From: Streptomyces sp. MP131-18 | GTDB taxonomy: Bacteria; Actinomycetota; Actinomycetes; Streptomycetales; Streptomycetaceae | Assembly: GCF_001984575.1 (NCBI RefSeq) | Contig: NZ_LZNS01000001.1 | Location: 5,191,677 to 5,255,676 of the forward strand | Direction: 5' to 3' | DNA: 64,000 nucleotides | In this document: positions 42,927 through 50,855 of the stretch, one piece after another | How positions within the stretch are numbered: position 1 is the stretch's first letter | Layout of the letters: every line of letters starts with the position of its first letter | Notes under the pieces: generated by a model | Seen by the model: only the letters and a program-made list of their open reading frames with translations | Told to the model about the DNA's origin: nothing | The model's database searches: none | Made by a program: the position numbers and the translations under genes

Positions 42927-43847
42927 GTGGAACTTGTTGAATATTTCGAGGCGGCCCGTCCCCGGCTGATGTCCCTGGCCCACCGGATCGTGGGCTCGCA
43001 TCAGGATGCCGAGGACGCGGTCCAGACTGCCTGGACCCGGGTGCAGGCGGCCGACCTGGCCGATGTGACCAACCTGGACGGCTGGTTCACCACGGTGACC
43101 ACGCGGTTGTGCATCGACCTGCTCCGCGCCCGCGAGCGACGCGGTGAACTCCCGCTGCTGTCCGACGACATCCGCAGCGAACAGCTCAGTGCCGACGAGG
43201 CGTTCCTCCGCCGCGAAGAGGTGTCCAGAGCGCTGCTCGTGCTCCTCGGTGAGCTGTCCCCCGGGCAACGGGCGGCCTACGTGCTGCACGATCTCTTCGC
43301 CGTTCCCTTCGACCAGGTCGCGGCCGTGCTGGACACGAACGCGGTTTCGGCCAAGAAGCTGGCCAGCCGGGCACGCGCCAGGCTCCGCAACGCCCGCCCG
43401 GGCGAGTCGGCGCCCCGGGCGCAGCAGACTCAAACCGTCGAGACCGCCGAAACCGTCGAAATCATCGAAGCCTTCCTGGCCGCCGCACGAGGCGGCGACA
43501 TCACGCGGCTGGTCACGCTGATGGCTCCCGACGCGGTCCGCACGGCCGACATCCGGCTGCTCCCTGCGGGCTCGCGCACCGAGGTCCGCGGAGCCGCGGC
43601 AATCGCGGAAGAGACAAGGACGTTCACCGAACGTATCGCCGCCGCCGTCCCCGTCCTCATCGCCGGCCGCCCCGGCGCGGTCATCGCGCCGGGCGGGCAC
43701 GCGTACGCGCTCGTCCACTTCCAAGTCGATGCCGGACGTGTCACGGGAATCGACATCGCCCCGTACACGTCCGGCACGGTTTCACTGGTTTCACCGGTTG
43801 TTGCGGACCGACCCGGCGCAGCGCCGTCTCCGCGAACCGTCAAGTGA
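42927..43847 (+). CDS. ECF41-type RNA polymerase sigma factor with SnoaL-like C-terminal domain
   Basis: 306 aa. Region 2 is seen in LVEYFEAARPRLMSLAHRIVGSHQDAEDAVQTAWTRV (residues 3-40) and region 4 in LGELSPGQRAAYVLHDLFAVPFDQVAAVLDTNAVSAKKLASRARARL. After about residue 175 comes a SnoaL/NTF2-like domain, which in ECF41 proteins acts as a built-in regulator in place of an anti-sigma factor. The final 20 residues vary. GTG 42927 is used. The divergent two- or three-gene operon with the matching promoter is its likely target. Confidence 0.9.
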   Translation: MELVEYFEAARPRLMSLAHRIVGSHQDAEDAVQTAWTRVQAADLADVTNLDGWFTTVTTRLCIDLLRARERRGELPLLSDDIRSEQLSADEAFLRREEVSRALLVLLGELSPGQRAAYVLHDLFAVPFDQVAAVLDTNAVSAKKLASRARARLRNARPGESAPRAQQTQTVETAETVEIIEAFLAAARGGDITRLVTLMAPDAVRTADIRLLPAGSRTEVRGAAAIAEETRTFTERIAAAVPVLIAGRPGAVIAPGGHAYALVHFQVDAGRVTGIDIAPYTSGTVSLVSPVVADRPGAAPSPRTVK

Positions 43848-43951
43848 CATTGATATCCCGTGTGTTCTTCATGGCAGGGAGCGTAGAAGGACGCGCGGGC
43901 GTGCCCCAATGTGCACCGTGCTCAGTTCCCGCACGCGGGCGTGCACGCTGC

Positions 43952-45451
43952 TCACCCCCGGGGCGCGGGGCCCGCCGTGATGCGCAGGGCGTGCACGACA
44001 TCGTGGACGCCCGAGGCCAGGGTCAGCAGGTCGCGGTTGAGCAGGGCCTCCGCGGCGCGCAGCCGCGCCCTGACGGTGTTGCGGCTGATGCCCAGGGCCC
44101 GGCCGGTCGCGCGCGCGTCGGTGCCTGCGGCGATCCAGGCCCGCAGCGTGGCGAGCAGGTCGGAGCCGCGCCGGTCCCCGAGGGGCCTGAGCAGGTCGGC
44201 CGCCCACGCCACCACGGGCGGCGCGTTCAGCAGCTCGTCGAGGCCCGGCGCGGACACCGCACCGGCTCCGCCCGCCGCGGGCACGGGGCCGGGGCCGTTG
44301 ACGGTGAGGGCCAGGTCCAGGGCGGCCCTGGCGTGGACGTCGGCGAGATCGAGGCCGAGCAGCGTCTCGGCGCGGTGGATGTGGGTGCCGACGGTGTTGC
44401 GGCTGATACCGAGCAGGCGGGCCACGCCCGAGCGGGACACGGACACCGCGAGGCGGACGATGTCGGAGGTGAGCTTCGGCGCGAACGCCAGCGGGTGCAC
44501 GAACGCGGCGGCCCACGCCGTCGCCTCGGGCCGCGGCAGCAGCCGCGCCAGCGGCAGCCGGCCGCGGTAGTCCGCCACCCGGCCCGGCAGGTTGCGCGCG
44601 ACGGCCAGGGCGTGCCCGGCCTCCGCGTACGCCGCGGCCGTCGCGCCGAGCGGGTGCGGGCCGCTGATGCCGAGCGCGTAGTGCGGTTGGTCCCGCACCA
44701 GTTGGCGCAGCACCGCGCCGCGTTCGTCGGCGGCGGCGGTGCCGTCGTCCTCGGCGATGGTGCAGATCAGGTGGGCCGGGTGAACGGGGCAGGGCACCAT
44801 CAGGCCCGCCCCGTGGTAGCCCGCGGGGTCCTGGTAGGTCTGGGCGAGCCGGTCCCGGTCGCCTGGCGCGCAGTGCAGGAGGTATATGCGCACCTGCCGG
44901 GCGTCGAGCACCTGCGGAACGGCGCCCGTCGTCATCCGGCGCGCGAGGGCGGGGTCCCCGGCCATCAGGGCCGTGAACACGGCGAACCGCAGCTGCCGCG
45001 CCTTCTGCTGGTAGCTGTGGGCGGTCCTGTCGGCCTCCCGCGCGCGGCGCACCAGCGCGATGACGCTGCCGGTGTGCGAGGCGAGGGCCGCGGCGTCGCG
45101 GCTGAGCGGCGTGTCCCCCACGGCCACGAGCACCGGGCGCGGGGCGTGCGGGCCGAGCGCTTCGAGGTGCACCTGCTTCGGGCCCGCCCGGGTGGCGAGG
45201 GCGGCGAGCCGGCCGTCGGAGACGCGGCCGAGGGGGGCGCGGATGCCGGCGATGAGGCCAGGGGGGAAGCCGTCGCTGGTGGCCTCGACCGCGCCGGTGT
45301 CCGCGACCAGCGCCAGGTGGGCGCCGATCTGGCGGTGCAGCCAGTTGAGCAGCTGCCGCACGTCCGCCGCCTCTCCGGCGACGTACCGTCTCAGCTCGCG
45401 CAGCAGCGCGTCCTGCCGCCCCGCCTGCCACTGAACCTGCATGTCCTGCAC
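43952..45451 (-). CDS. PucR-family transcriptional regulator with two HTH motifs
   Basis: 499 aa. A GAF-like N-terminal sensor region (ADVRQLLNWLHRQIGAHLALVAD) precedes a GGDEF-like middle domain (CdaR type). Two similar C-terminal HTH motifs are present: ARLLGISRNTVGTHIHRAE near residue 347 and GRALGISRNTVRARLRAAE near 448. Most PucR proteins have one, so this is a tandem duplication. GTG 45451 is chosen because AGGAGG lies 10 bases upstream; longer starts have no ribosome site. It is divergent from the lipoprotein gene. Effector and target unknown. Confidence 0.85.
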   Translation of the reverse strand: MQDMQVQWQAGRQDALLRELRRYVAGEAADVRQLLNWLHRQIGAHLALVADTGAVEATSDGFPPGLIAGIRAPLGRVSDGRLAALATRAGPKQVHLEALGPHAPRPVLVAVGDTPLSRDAAALASHTGSVIALVRRAREADRTAHSYQQKARQLRFAVFTALMAGDPALARRMTTGAVPQVLDARQVRIYLLHCAPGDRDRLAQTYQDPAGYHGAGLMVPCPVHPAHLICTIAEDDGTAAADERGAVLRQLVRDQPHYALGISGPHPLGATAAAYAEAGHALAVARNLPGRVADYRGRLPLARLLPRPEATAWAAAFVHPLAFAPKLTSDIVRLAVSVSRSGVARLLGISRNTVGTHIHRAETLLGLDLADVHARAALDLALTVNGPGPVPAAGGAGAVSAPGLDELLNAPPVVAWAADLLRPLGDRRGSDLLATLRAWIAAGTDARATGRALGISRNTVRARLRAAEALLNRDLLTLASGVHDVVHALRITAGPAPRG

Positions 45452-45537
45452 AGCAGTTATGCCTCCTTTGCGCGGTGCCCCGAGGACTAGCGTGACAGGC
45501 GGGGTGCGGATCAGCGGGCCCGTGCCACGCTGGGCGC

Positions 45538-46053
45538 ATGTCACTTCACATCCGTCCGCGCCGGGCGGGCAGGCTCTGTGCCCTCGCGGCGGCCGGTCTG
45601 CTCGCCCTCACCGCCGCGTGCAGCGGCGACGACGACGGCGACGACGACAGCAACGGGAACGGGAACGCCGCCGAGGAGACGCCGACGCAGGAGCCGGAGG
45701 GCACGGAGGGAGGCACGGAGAGCCCGCCGCCGGTCGACGAGGAGACCGCGGCCGAACTGGAGGCCGCCGTCCGGGCCTACACCGACGCGTTCTTCGCACC
45801 CGACGCGGAGGCGGCGTACGAGATGGTCTCGCAGCGCTGCCGCGATCTGGTCGACCCGGAGGTCTACGCGGCCCAGCTCGACCAGGCGGCGGCCGACCAC
45901 GGTCAACTGGCCGTCGAGACCTTCACGGTGGAGCACCTGGCGGGCGACGAGGCACACGTGACGTACACCGTGGGCGTTCCGGAGTTCGACGAACGGCTGG
46001 CCGGTCAGCTGTGGTCGAGGGCCGGGGAGGACTGGAAGTTCGACTCCTGCTGA
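45538..46053 (+). CDS. Lipoprotein of unknown function
   Basis: 171 aa. ALAAAGLLALTAACSGDD is a lipoprotein signal with a lipobox (LTAAC). An Asp/Asn/Glu/Gly-rich linker of about 45 residues follows, then a compact domain (ELEAAVRAYTDAFFAPDAEAAYEMVSQRCRD to the end) whose spacing suggests an NTF2-like fold. Two Cys remain in the mature domain (SQRCRD and the final residue). Function is not evident. Confidence 0.75.
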   Translation: MSLHIRPRRAGRLCALAAAGLLALTAACSGDDDGDDDSNGNGNAAEETPTQEPEGTEGGTESPPPVDEETAAELEAAVRAYTDAFFAPDAEAAYEMVSQRCRDLVDPEVYAAQLDQAAADHGQLAVETFTVEHLAGDEAHVTYTVGVPEFDERLAGQLWSRAGEDWKFDSC

Positions 46054-46068
46054 GCCACACTGGGAGGT

Positions 46069-46137
46069 GGTCCGGCTCGTACCGGACCCCTTCCCTCGGA
46101 CGAGGGTTCGTGGCGGGCCCCGCCGTTGGGCGGGGCC
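46069..46137. terminator. Two hairpins between convergent genes
   Basis: GGTCCGG/CCGGACC (46069-46075/46082-46088, 6-base loop) and GGCCCCGCC/GGCGGGGCC (46116-46124/46129-46137, 4-base loop) lie between the lipoprotein gene and the convergent PstS-like gene. The second is strong enough to stop transcription from either side. Confidence 0.75.
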
Positions 46138-46165
46138 ACGCGCGTACCGTGGCCGGGCCGGTGCC

Positions 46166-47713
46166 TCATTCGGGGCGGCACAGCACCGGGTTCTCCAGCT
46201 CCGCGCAGGGCCGGTGCCCGTGGGAGCGGACGATGTCCTTGCCGACCTCGTTGGTCAGGTAGCGCAGGAAGCTCGCGGCGAGCGAGTCGGCGGCGGGCTC
46301 CCCGTAGGTGTAGGCGAGTTCGGTCTCCCAGAACGGGTAGGCGCCGTGGTCGGCGCCTTCGAGCGTGGCCGCCTGGCCGTCGATGCGCAGCGGCAGCACG
46401 TCCCCGCGCCCGGTCGCGGCGCCGACCTCGGCATAGCCGACGGCGCCCGGGATCTCGGCGACGGCGTCCAGGACGGCGTCCGTGGAGTCCTGTTCGCAGC
46501 GGACCACGTCGCTCGCGGCGCCCGGGTCGAGGTCGCGGCAGTTGTCGGAGGTGGTGGCCGGTTCGCGGGTGCCGCCGAGCACCCGCTGCTGGAAGGCACG
46601 GCGCGTTCCGGAGTCGGCGTGCCGGGCGACGAGGCGCACCGGCAGGTCGTTGCCGCGCAGTTCGCTCCAGTTGGCGACGGTGCCCAGGTAGAGGTCGCGG
46701 ATCTGGTCGGCGGTCAGGTCCTGTACGCCGGCCTCCTCGTTGACGACGAGGGTGAAGAGGGAGAACGCGATCGGCCGCGGCAGCAGACCGGGGTGGTCGC
46801 CGCCCTTGGGGCCGTCGGAGAACGCGACCATCGCGGGGCGCCCGTCCGGGTGGTCGCGGCCGGCCTCGTCCAGCTCGTCAAGGCCCGCGGCGCTGCCCTC
46901 GGTCGCGACGGTCACGCGCGCGCCCGGGCAGGTGTCCCCGTAGGACGTGGCGGCCTCGCGCAGCACGGGCGCGAAGGCGGTCGACCCGGTGACGGTGAGG
47001 CGGCCGGTGGCGCAGTCGAGCGGCGCGGCCGTGTCGTCGTCGGCGAGGGAGGTGACGAGCTGGGCGAGGATCACCACGACGAGGAAGCAGACCAGCGCGA
47101 CGGCCTGCCGGGAGGTGCCGGTGCGGCTGCGGGTTTCCCGGATACGGCCGGAGCCGACGCCGCCCTTGATGCCGCCGACGACCTTTGGCGGCTTGAACTC
47201 GGCGCCCGGCTCGCGGGTTTCCCCGGCGTCGCGCTCCAGGGCGGCCAGCACCTTGTAGTGGGCGGCGCGGTTCATGGGGACCTTGGGCAGCTGGATCACG
47301 CCGTCCCTGACGTGCAGTCCCGAGCCGCCTTCGAATGACGGCCGCAGGAACTCGTCGCTCAGCTCCGTGACCACCATCCCGGCGACGCGGCGGCCGGGGA
47401 AGCTGACGCGGATGCCGACCTTGTCGTCGTCGAGGACGGCGTAGTCGCTCTCGTCGATGTGGGTGGCGCCGACGTTCTCGATGCGCAGCAGCACGAACGA
47501 AGGGTCCACCAGCGTGCGGCCGTTGCCCTGCCGCAGCTGGGCCAGGGCGCCCGCGTAGGCGGAGTGGACCTCATCGGTGGCCGTGGTGTCCATCTGGACG
47601 CGGTAGCCCAGGCGTTTGCGGCCGACGACGAGGAATTCGTAGAGGGCGGCGATGATCGGGACCACGACGCCCAGCACGGCGAGGGCGACGTCCCACCGGA
47701 TGAAGTCCACCAC
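46166..47713 (-). CDS. Membrane-anchored PstS-like substrate-binding protein
   Basis: 515 aa. An N-terminal membrane segment (VALAVLGVVVPIIAALYEFL) is followed by a beta-rich domain (FVLLRIENVGATHIDESDYAVLDDDKVGIRVSFPGRRV), a second membrane segment near residues 206-225, and then an extracellular PstS/phosphate-binding-like domain: RLTVTGSTAFAPVLREA, GLDELDEAG, IPGAVGYAEVG. The order of a cytoplasmic beta domain linked through a membrane helix to an outside binding domain suggests a sensor rather than a transporter subunit. The ligand is unknown. GTG 47713 is used; GTG 47710 is possible. Confidence 0.75.
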   Translation of the reverse strand: MVDFIRWDVALAVLGVVVPIIAALYEFLVVGRKRLGYRVQMDTTATDEVHSAYAGALAQLRQGNGRTLVDPSFVLLRIENVGATHIDESDYAVLDDDKVGIRVSFPGRRVAGMVVTELSDEFLRPSFEGGSGLHVRDGVIQLPKVPMNRAAHYKVLAALERDAGETREPGAEFKPPKVVGGIKGGVGSGRIRETRSRTGTSRQAVALVCFLVVVILAQLVTSLADDDTAAPLDCATGRLTVTGSTAFAPVLREAATSYGDTCPGARVTVATEGSAAGLDELDEAGRDHPDGRPAMVAFSDGPKGGDHPGLLPRPIAFSLFTLVVNEEAGVQDLTADQIRDLYLGTVANWSELRGNDLPVRLVARHADSGTRRAFQQRVLGGTREPATTSDNCRDLDPGAASDVVRCEQDSTDAVLDAVAEIPGAVGYAEVGAATGRGDVLPLRIDGQAATLEGADHGAYPFWETELAYTYGEPAADSLAASFLRYLTNEVGKDIVRSHGHRPCAELENPVLCRPE

Positions 47714-47787
47714 GGCCCAAACGTATGGCCGATTCCCGGCCCGCCAGGCGGCATGGGGAAGGCTTCGGCAATTGTTCACCGCCGGTT

Positions 47788-47811
47788 GGCGCCGGCGCAC
47801 GCGCCGGTGCC
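47788..47811. terminator. GC-rich hairpin after phzF
   Basis: GGCGCCGGCG (47788-47797) pairs with CGCCGGTGCC (47802-47811), one G-T pair, around a 4-base loop. It lies 18 bases downstream of the phzF stop on the minus strand. Confidence 0.6.
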
Positions 47812-47828
47812 CCCCGCGGGGCCGGCGG

Positions 47829-48662
47829 TCAGACGTAGAGGGTGCCGTGGGCGACGATGGCGCCGTGGCCGCCGACGGTGACCTCGTGAACGTGTTCGCC
47901 CCGGCCCTCGGCCGTGGCGCGCATGACGGAGGGACGGCCCATGTCGACGCCCTGGAGGATCTCCAGCTCCCGGCCGTACCCGGCGAGCCCGTGCCGGGCC
48001 AGGTGGATGGCGAGCGGCCCGGCGGCGGAGCCGGTGGCCGCGTCCTCGACCACGCCGTAGGCGGGGGAGAACATCCGGGTGCGCCACCGCGAGCCGCTGC
48101 TGGCGAAGCAGTTGGCGGCCATGTCGGGGAATTCGCCCAGGGCACGGTGGTCGGGGCGGAGGGCCGACAGCTCGGACACGCTCGCCAGGCCGACGAAGAC
48201 GTGGCGCGGGCCGTTGCGGTAGATCTCCACCGGCGCCGTTGAGGACGGGAGGTGCAGCGCCGCCAGCAGGTCCGCCGCGTGCTCGTACGGCTCCCAGGTC
48301 GGGACGGGCTGCCGCATGCGCACCGCCACCGCGCCGTCGTCGTCGCGCAGTTCGACGGGGATGAGGCCCATGGCGGTCTCCAGCCGCAGGCTGTCCCTGG
48401 CGAGCGACTCGCCGAGGGCCACGGCGGTGCCGAGTATCGGGTGGCCGGCGAACGGCAGCTCGTTGACGGGCGTGAAGATGCGGATGTGGGCGTCGCCGCC
48501 GTGCCGGGGCGGCAGGACGAAGGTGACCTCGGAAAGGTTCATCTCCCGGGCGATGCGCTGCATCACGCGGGCGGTGAGGTCGGCGGCGTCGAAGAAGACC
48601 GCCACCGGATTCCCCGCGAGCGGCTCGCGGCTGAAGGCATCCACCACCGTGTACCGGCGCAT
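47829..48662 (-). CDS. phzF: Phenazine biosynthesis isomerase PhzF
   Basis: 277 aa. PhzF isomerises trans-2,3-dihydro-3-hydroxyanthranilate (DHHA) so that two molecules can condense to the phenazine core. DAFSREPLAGNPVAVFFDA, AREMNLSEVTFVLP (with the catalytic Glu in SEVTF), FTPVNELPFAGHPILGTAVA and SPAYGVVEDAATGSAAGPLA closely follow Pseudomonas PhzF, more than generic PhzF-like isomerases. It starts 4 bases after the 109-aa gene stop, with GGAG 7 bases before the ATG. Confidence 0.9.
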   Translation of the reverse strand: MRRYTVVDAFSREPLAGNPVAVFFDAADLTARVMQRIAREMNLSEVTFVLPPRHGGDAHIRIFTPVNELPFAGHPILGTAVALGESLARDSLRLETAMGLIPVELRDDDGAVAVRMRQPVPTWEPYEHAADLLAALHLPSSTAPVEIYRNGPRHVFVGLASVSELSALRPDHRALGEFPDMAANCFASSGSRWRTRMFSPAYGVVEDAATGSAAGPLAIHLARHGLAGYGRELEILQGVDMGRPSVMRATAEGRGEHVHEVTVGGHGAIVAHGTLYV

Positions 48663-48665
48663 GCG

Positions 48666-48995
48666 TCAGGTCTCCAGGGCAGGGCCGAGGCCGTCGAGGC
48701 CGGGATGGGAGTAGCGGCCCTCGACCGTCGCCTCGATCTCGAAGCTCATGCGGTGGTTGGGCGGATGGCCGATCAGGCCGGCCGCCAGGTTCGGGGGCAG
48801 CTCGGCGGGACGGTCGTTCTCCCAGAGCATCACCGCGCCCCAGCGATTGCGGTCGCGGTCGGCCATCCAGAACTTCAGCCGGAGGCCGGGGACTTCGGCC
48901 CAGGGCCCGGCCGCGCCGTCCCGCAGGTGCGTGCGCAGGGCGTCGATGGTCGCGGAGGTGCCGTCGAGATCCCACCAGGCGATGTCCACCCTCAC
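48666..48995 (-). CDS. Small alpha/beta-barrel protein, possible phenazine tailoring enzyme
   Basis: 109 aa, no firm family. The layout (MRVDIAWWDLDGTSATIDALRTHL, GLRLKFWMADRDRNRWGAVMLWEN, then RMSFEIEATVEGRY) resembles dimeric alpha/beta-barrel monooxygenase-like proteins such as YdhR. Its position between the methyltransferase and phzF in a coupled operon points to a role in phenazine modification. GTG 48995 overlaps the stop of the 23-codon ORF (GTGA); GTG 48989 is an alternative start. Confidence 0.6.
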   Translation of the reverse strand: MRVDIAWWDLDGTSATIDALRTHLRDGAAGPWAEVPGLRLKFWMADRDRNRWGAVMLWENDRPAELPPNLAAGLIGHPPNHRMSFEIEATVEGRYSHPGLDGLGPALET

Positions 48996-49063
48996 CGGTC
49001 GAGCACCCCCTGGACGACCTGGGCCAGAATGCGCGGACCGCCGGCGCCGGTCACTGGCCTCAT
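48992..49063 (-). CDS. 23-codon ORF coupled to both neighbours
   Basis: The ORF encodes 23 residues, opening MRPVTGAGGPRILAQ and ending VLDR. Its ATG (49063) overlaps the methyltransferase stop as ATGA, and its TGA (48992) overlaps the GTG of the 109-aa gene as GTGA. It may be a true small peptide or a translational relay between the two genes. No domain or leader motif is recognisable. Too short to judge coding potential reliably. Confidence 0.4.
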   Translation of the reverse strand: MRPVTGAGGPRILAQVVQGVLDR

Positions 49064-50088
49064 CGGTGCGCGGCCTCGCCGGAGTGGGGAGCGGCGACGA
49101 GGAGCGTCGTCTCCATGGGAAGCGCGGTGACGCGCTCGACCTGCCACCCGGCGCGTTCGAGCAGCGAGGTGAACTGCTCCCTGCTGCGGTGCCGTCCGCC
49201 GGTCGTCATCAGCAGGTGGAGGTCCCACAGCGCGGGCAGCACGGTGGGGTCGTCGTCCACCACCATCCGGTCCAGGAGCAGTAGCCGGGCGGACGGGCCG
49301 GCCATGGCACGCCGGCAGTGGGCGAACGCCGTCACCGCGTCGTCGTCCGACCAGCCGGCCAGCACCCGGCAGAAGAGGTAGACGTCGCCGCCCTCGGGTA
49401 CCGCGCGGAACATGTCTCCGCCGGTGAGTCCGACGCGGTCCAGGCCGACCGTGCGCGCTAGGTGTTCGCGGGCGAGGGGGATCACGTGGTCACGTTCGAG
49501 CAGCGTGCCGCGGGCGTCGGGCGCGGCCCGGAGGATCACCGAGAGCAGGTGGCCCTTTCCGCCGCCGCAGTCCACGATCATCTTCCCGCCGGTGAAGTCG
49601 AAGGCATCCGGGACGTAGTCGAAGAAGAAGTTGCCGGCCACCATGGCACGCTGGAAACGGCCCGCCAGGTCGGGGTGGCCGTCGAGGAAGCCGTAGAGCG
49701 GCTGGCCGAAGGCCAGTTCGAAGCCGGCCGTCAGGCTGCTGAGGCTCTGAACGGCGTGGCCCCAAGCGGTGTAGAACTCCTCCCCGTAGAGCAGGCACAT
49801 GTCGCGCAGCGTGCCGGGCTTGTCCAGCAGCGTGGCGCTCACGGGGGTATTGCGGTATCCGGTGCGGTGGCCGCCGCCGAATATTCCCATCGCCACCAGC
49901 AGGCGCATGAGGCGGTGAATTCCCTCTTCTTCCGCGCCGGTCGCGGTGGCCAGTTCCGCGTCGGTGGTCAACCCTGCCTCGATGTGATCGGGCAGCCGGA
50001 GCTTGGCAGCGGTGTGGATGGCCTGCGACCGCCACCCGCCGGAAATCAGCTGGACCGCCTCCTGTAATGCCCGCAGATCTGTCGTCAC
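49060..50088 (-). CDS. PhzM-like SAM-dependent methyltransferase
   Basis: A 342-aa O-methyltransferase of the plant-type (PF00891) family, as are Pseudomonas PhzM and many antibiotic methyltransferases. The N-terminal winged-helix dimerisation domain (IHTAAKLRLPDHIEAGLTTDAEL) precedes the SAM domain with IVDCGGGKGHLLSVI (motif I) and GDMFRAVPEGGDVYLFCRVL. PhzM methylates phenazine-1-carboxylate on nitrogen; here the target (N, O or carboxyl) is not known. GTG 50088 has GGGGGAG 5 bases upstream. It is the first gene of the leftward arm and is divergent from phzB. Confidence 0.85.
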   Translation of the reverse strand: MTTDLRALQEAVQLISGGWRSQAIHTAAKLRLPDHIEAGLTTDAELATATGAEEEGIHRLMRLLVAMGIFGGGHRTGYRNTPVSATLLDKPGTLRDMCLLYGEEFYTAWGHAVQSLSSLTAGFELAFGQPLYGFLDGHPDLAGRFQRAMVAGNFFFDYVPDAFDFTGGKMIVDCGGGKGHLLSVILRAAPDARGTLLERDHVIPLAREHLARTVGLDRVGLTGGDMFRAVPEGGDVYLFCRVLAGWSDDDAVTAFAHCRRAMAGPSARLLLLDRMVVDDDPTVLPALWDLHLLMTTGGRHRSREQFTSLLERAGWQVERVTALPMETTLLVAAPHSGEAAHR

Positions 50089-50156
50089 GTGCTCCCCCTG
50101 AAAACGAGTGGTATATGACGCCCGAATAGGCCGCTCATGCTAGAGGCCAGGCTGCC

Positions 50157-50205
50157 GTCCAACCATCGGCGGAGCGTTCAAGCGGGGAAGAGTCCCTGGT
50201 TGGAC
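50157..50205. promoter_or_regulatory. GTCCAACC/GGTTGGAC inverted repeat, candidate StrR-like activator site
   Basis: GTCCAACC (50157-50164) and GGTTGGAC (50198-50205) are exact inverses, 33 bases apart, between the divergent methyltransferase and phzB genes. GTTCAA at 50176-50181 lies 18 bases before TTGGAC. From general knowledge, the StrR-family activator Bbr binds GTCCA(A/G)-N17-TTGGAC, so these are likely half-sites for the StrR-like protein encoded at 52623. Confidence 0.55.
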
Positions 50206-50350
50206 ATCGGTCCCCACGGCTGATGACGAGGACTCACACGGCGAAGGTCGACCTCACAGGCCGTCTGCGGTGACCATGACCCGGCCGGCCGGCTCCATCG
50301 GCAACGCGTCCGTTCGCGATCCGTACGCCAGAGGAAGAAAGGGACCAGCC

Positions 50351-50842
50351 ATGTCCAATGACACCGCAGCCCCCGATACCCCGACCGATGAGACGGAAGT
50401 GCGCAACCGAAACCGTGCCACTGTCGAGCGGTACATGAATACGCGAGGCCAGGACCGTCTCCGTCGTCACCTGCTGTTCACCGAGGACGGAACCGGCGGT
50501 CTGTGGACCACGGACAGCGGCGAGCCCATCATCATTCGAGGGCGGGACCGGCTCGGCGATCACGCCGTATGGTCGCTGAAGTGCTTCCCGGACTGGGCGT
50601 GGATCAACATCGAGATATTCGACTCGCAGGACCCCGACCGCTTCTGGGTCGAGTGCGACGGCGAGGGGAAGATCCGCTTCCCCGGCTATCCGGAAGGGCA
50701 CTACCGGAATCACTTCATCCACGCGTTCCTGTTCGAGAACGGGAAGATCAAGCAGCAGCGGGAGTTCATGAACCCGTGCCAGCAGTTCCGGGCCCTGGGG
50801 ATCGCGGTGCCCGAGATCCGCAGGGAAGGAATCCCCACCTGA
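50351..50842 (+). CDS. phzB: Phenazine biosynthesis protein PhzA/B
   Basis: A 163-aa NTF2-like dimeric protein that promotes condensation of two PhzF products into the tricyclic phenazine skeleton. RNRNRATVERYMNTRGQDRLRRH, GGLWTTDSGEPIIIRGRDRL, AVWSLKCFPDW, FWVECDGEGKIRFPGYPEGHY and the ending IRREGIPT match the PhzA/B family throughout. ATG 50351 follows AAAGGGA. It is the first gene of the rightward arm; only one PhzA/B copy is present, as is usual outside Pseudomonas. Confidence 0.94.
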   Translation: MSNDTAAPDTPTDETEVRNRNRATVERYMNTRGQDRLRRHLLFTEDGTGGLWTTDSGEPIIIRGRDRLGDHAVWSLKCFPDWAWINIEIFDSQDPDRFWVECDGEGKIRFPGYPEGHYRNHFIHAFLFENGKIKQQREFMNPCQQFRALGIAVPEIRREGIPT

Positions 50843-50855
50843 GCGGGGCCGGGTC

